A DNA stretch of 64,000 nt, from the NCBI RefSeq assembly GCF_021800405.1, contig NZ_CP084550.1, positions 1,426,001-1,490,000 on the forward strand. Direction: 5' to 3'. Source of the stretch: Arthrobacter sp. FW306-07-I (GTDB lineage Bacteria; Actinomycetota; Actinomycetes; Actinomycetales; Micrococcaceae). Position 1 is the first letter of the stretch. Each line of letters opens with the position of its first letter. The notes beneath the pieces are model-generated. The model was given only the letters and a program-made list of their open reading frames with translations, was not told the origin of the DNA and ran no database searches. Both the position numbers and the translations under genes were made by a program. Shown piece after piece: positions 63,580-64,000 of the stretch.

Positions 63580-64000
63580 CTACATTCCCGGCGGCTGGTT
63601 GGGCATCGTCCGGTCCCGCACCGCAGTCCTGCTGGGACCGGAGGCGCCCGCTGAACTGGCCGGTGCACTGTGGGAACTCCTGGCCGGCCGGCCCGAACCG
63701 CACGAGGTCCTCGCTGCCGTGACCAGCAGCTCCGGCGGGTCCCTTACTCGCATTCCGTCCTTCGCCATCCTCGATTTCAACGGATCGCTGCGAGTGTTCC
63801 TGCGCGGCGCCGTCGACCTCACCATCGAACAGCCCGGCGGAGCGGTGGACCTTGACGGCAGGGACGTGACCACCTGGAACGAACGCAAGTTCGTGGTGCC
63901 CGGCACGTGCAGGGTCGGCATTGCGGACGGCGGCACCGAAGGCAACGGTGGTCCACAGAACGCTGCGGGCCCCGAACTGCCGCTGGGCGAGGGCGTGGTG
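63566..64000 (+). CDS. Unrecognised protein, N-terminal 145 residues (cut by window end)
   Basis: The ATG at 63566 overlaps the phosphatase stop by 14 bases, and the frame stays open to the window end. The visible part starts YIPGGWLGIVRSRTAVLLGP, then has helix and strand-rich segments (ELAGALWELLAGRPEPHEV, PSFAILDFNGSLRVFLRGAV) and a Gly-rich linker. No signal peptide, membrane segment or catalytic motif is visible. Co-translation with PP2C suggests a partner in the same pathway; in related operons such proteins may end in an FHA domain, which cannot be checked here. Confidence 0.7.
   Translation, partial: MTGASYIPGGWLGIVRSRTAVLLGPEAPAELAGALWELLAGRPEPHEVLAAVTSSSGGSLTRIPSFAILDFNGSLRVFLRGAVDLTIEQPGGAVDLDGRDVTTWNERKFVVPGTCRVGIADGGTEGNGGPQNAAGPELPLGEGVV

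Overview
The window is chromosomal DNA from a high-GC actinobacterium. Gene content and order (mfd, a GlnR/NnaR-style nitrate assimilation block, acyl-CoA carboxylase with epsilon subunit, birA next to a PH-domain gene, and a MoxR/DUF58/TgpA/FHA/PP2C operon) point to the Micrococcales, most likely Arthrobacter or Pseudarthrobacter. That assignment comes from reading the proteins, not from a database search. No rRNA, tRNA, CRISPR array, insertion sequence or phage gene was found.

Layout. 1-6.1 kb: the edge of a sugar-epimerase-like gene, divergent mfd (transcription-repair coupling), a YdjM-type membrane protein, and a minus-strand deoC plus small membrane protein pair. 6.2-24.4 kb: mainly nitrogen assimilation. 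nirB-cobA-nnaR and a short FAD oxidoreductase run leftward, and nirD runs rightward from the shared nirB/nirD control region, which carries a GlnR-like array of four pentamers. After an interlude (phosphosugar mutase, purine nucleoside phosphorylase, LpdA-type quinone reductase, a 77-residue protein, an aldehyde dehydrogenase) come narK-nasC-nasB on the minus strand, again with a GlnR-like array upstream. Together these genes import nitrate, reduce it to nitrite and ammonium, and make siroheme for NirB. 24.6-37.5 kb: an MHS transporter, a glutamine amidotransferase, an NTF2-like protein, the biotin carboxylase/BCCP subunit of an acyl-CoA carboxylase, maf, an MMPL exporter with its TetR regulator, a secreted helical-repeat protein, a dicarboxylate symporter and a DUF885 protein. 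37.5-43.2 kb: carboxylase epsilon and beta subunits, an SDR, birA, a PH-domain protein and a class III adenylate cyclase. The two unlinked carboxylase loci carry nearly the same 15-bp palindrome in their upstream regions.

43.4-64.0 kb is the most unusual part. Two giant tandem paralogues (2056 and 2037 residues) each have one membrane anchor, a propeller-like region, about ten cadherin-like Ig repeats and FN3 domains. They are followed by a tightly coupled operon: MoxR ATPase, DUF58 protein, a TgpA-like transglutaminase whose nucleophilic Cys is replaced by Asp, a zinc-ribbon/RDD/FHA membrane protein, a PP2C phosphatase, and a further gene cut by the window end. The two giant genes share a 1065-bp tract that is about 99% identical and uses G/T-ending codons, unlike everything around it. 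This looks like a phosphorylation-linked cell-envelope system and is the best candidate here for undescribed biology.
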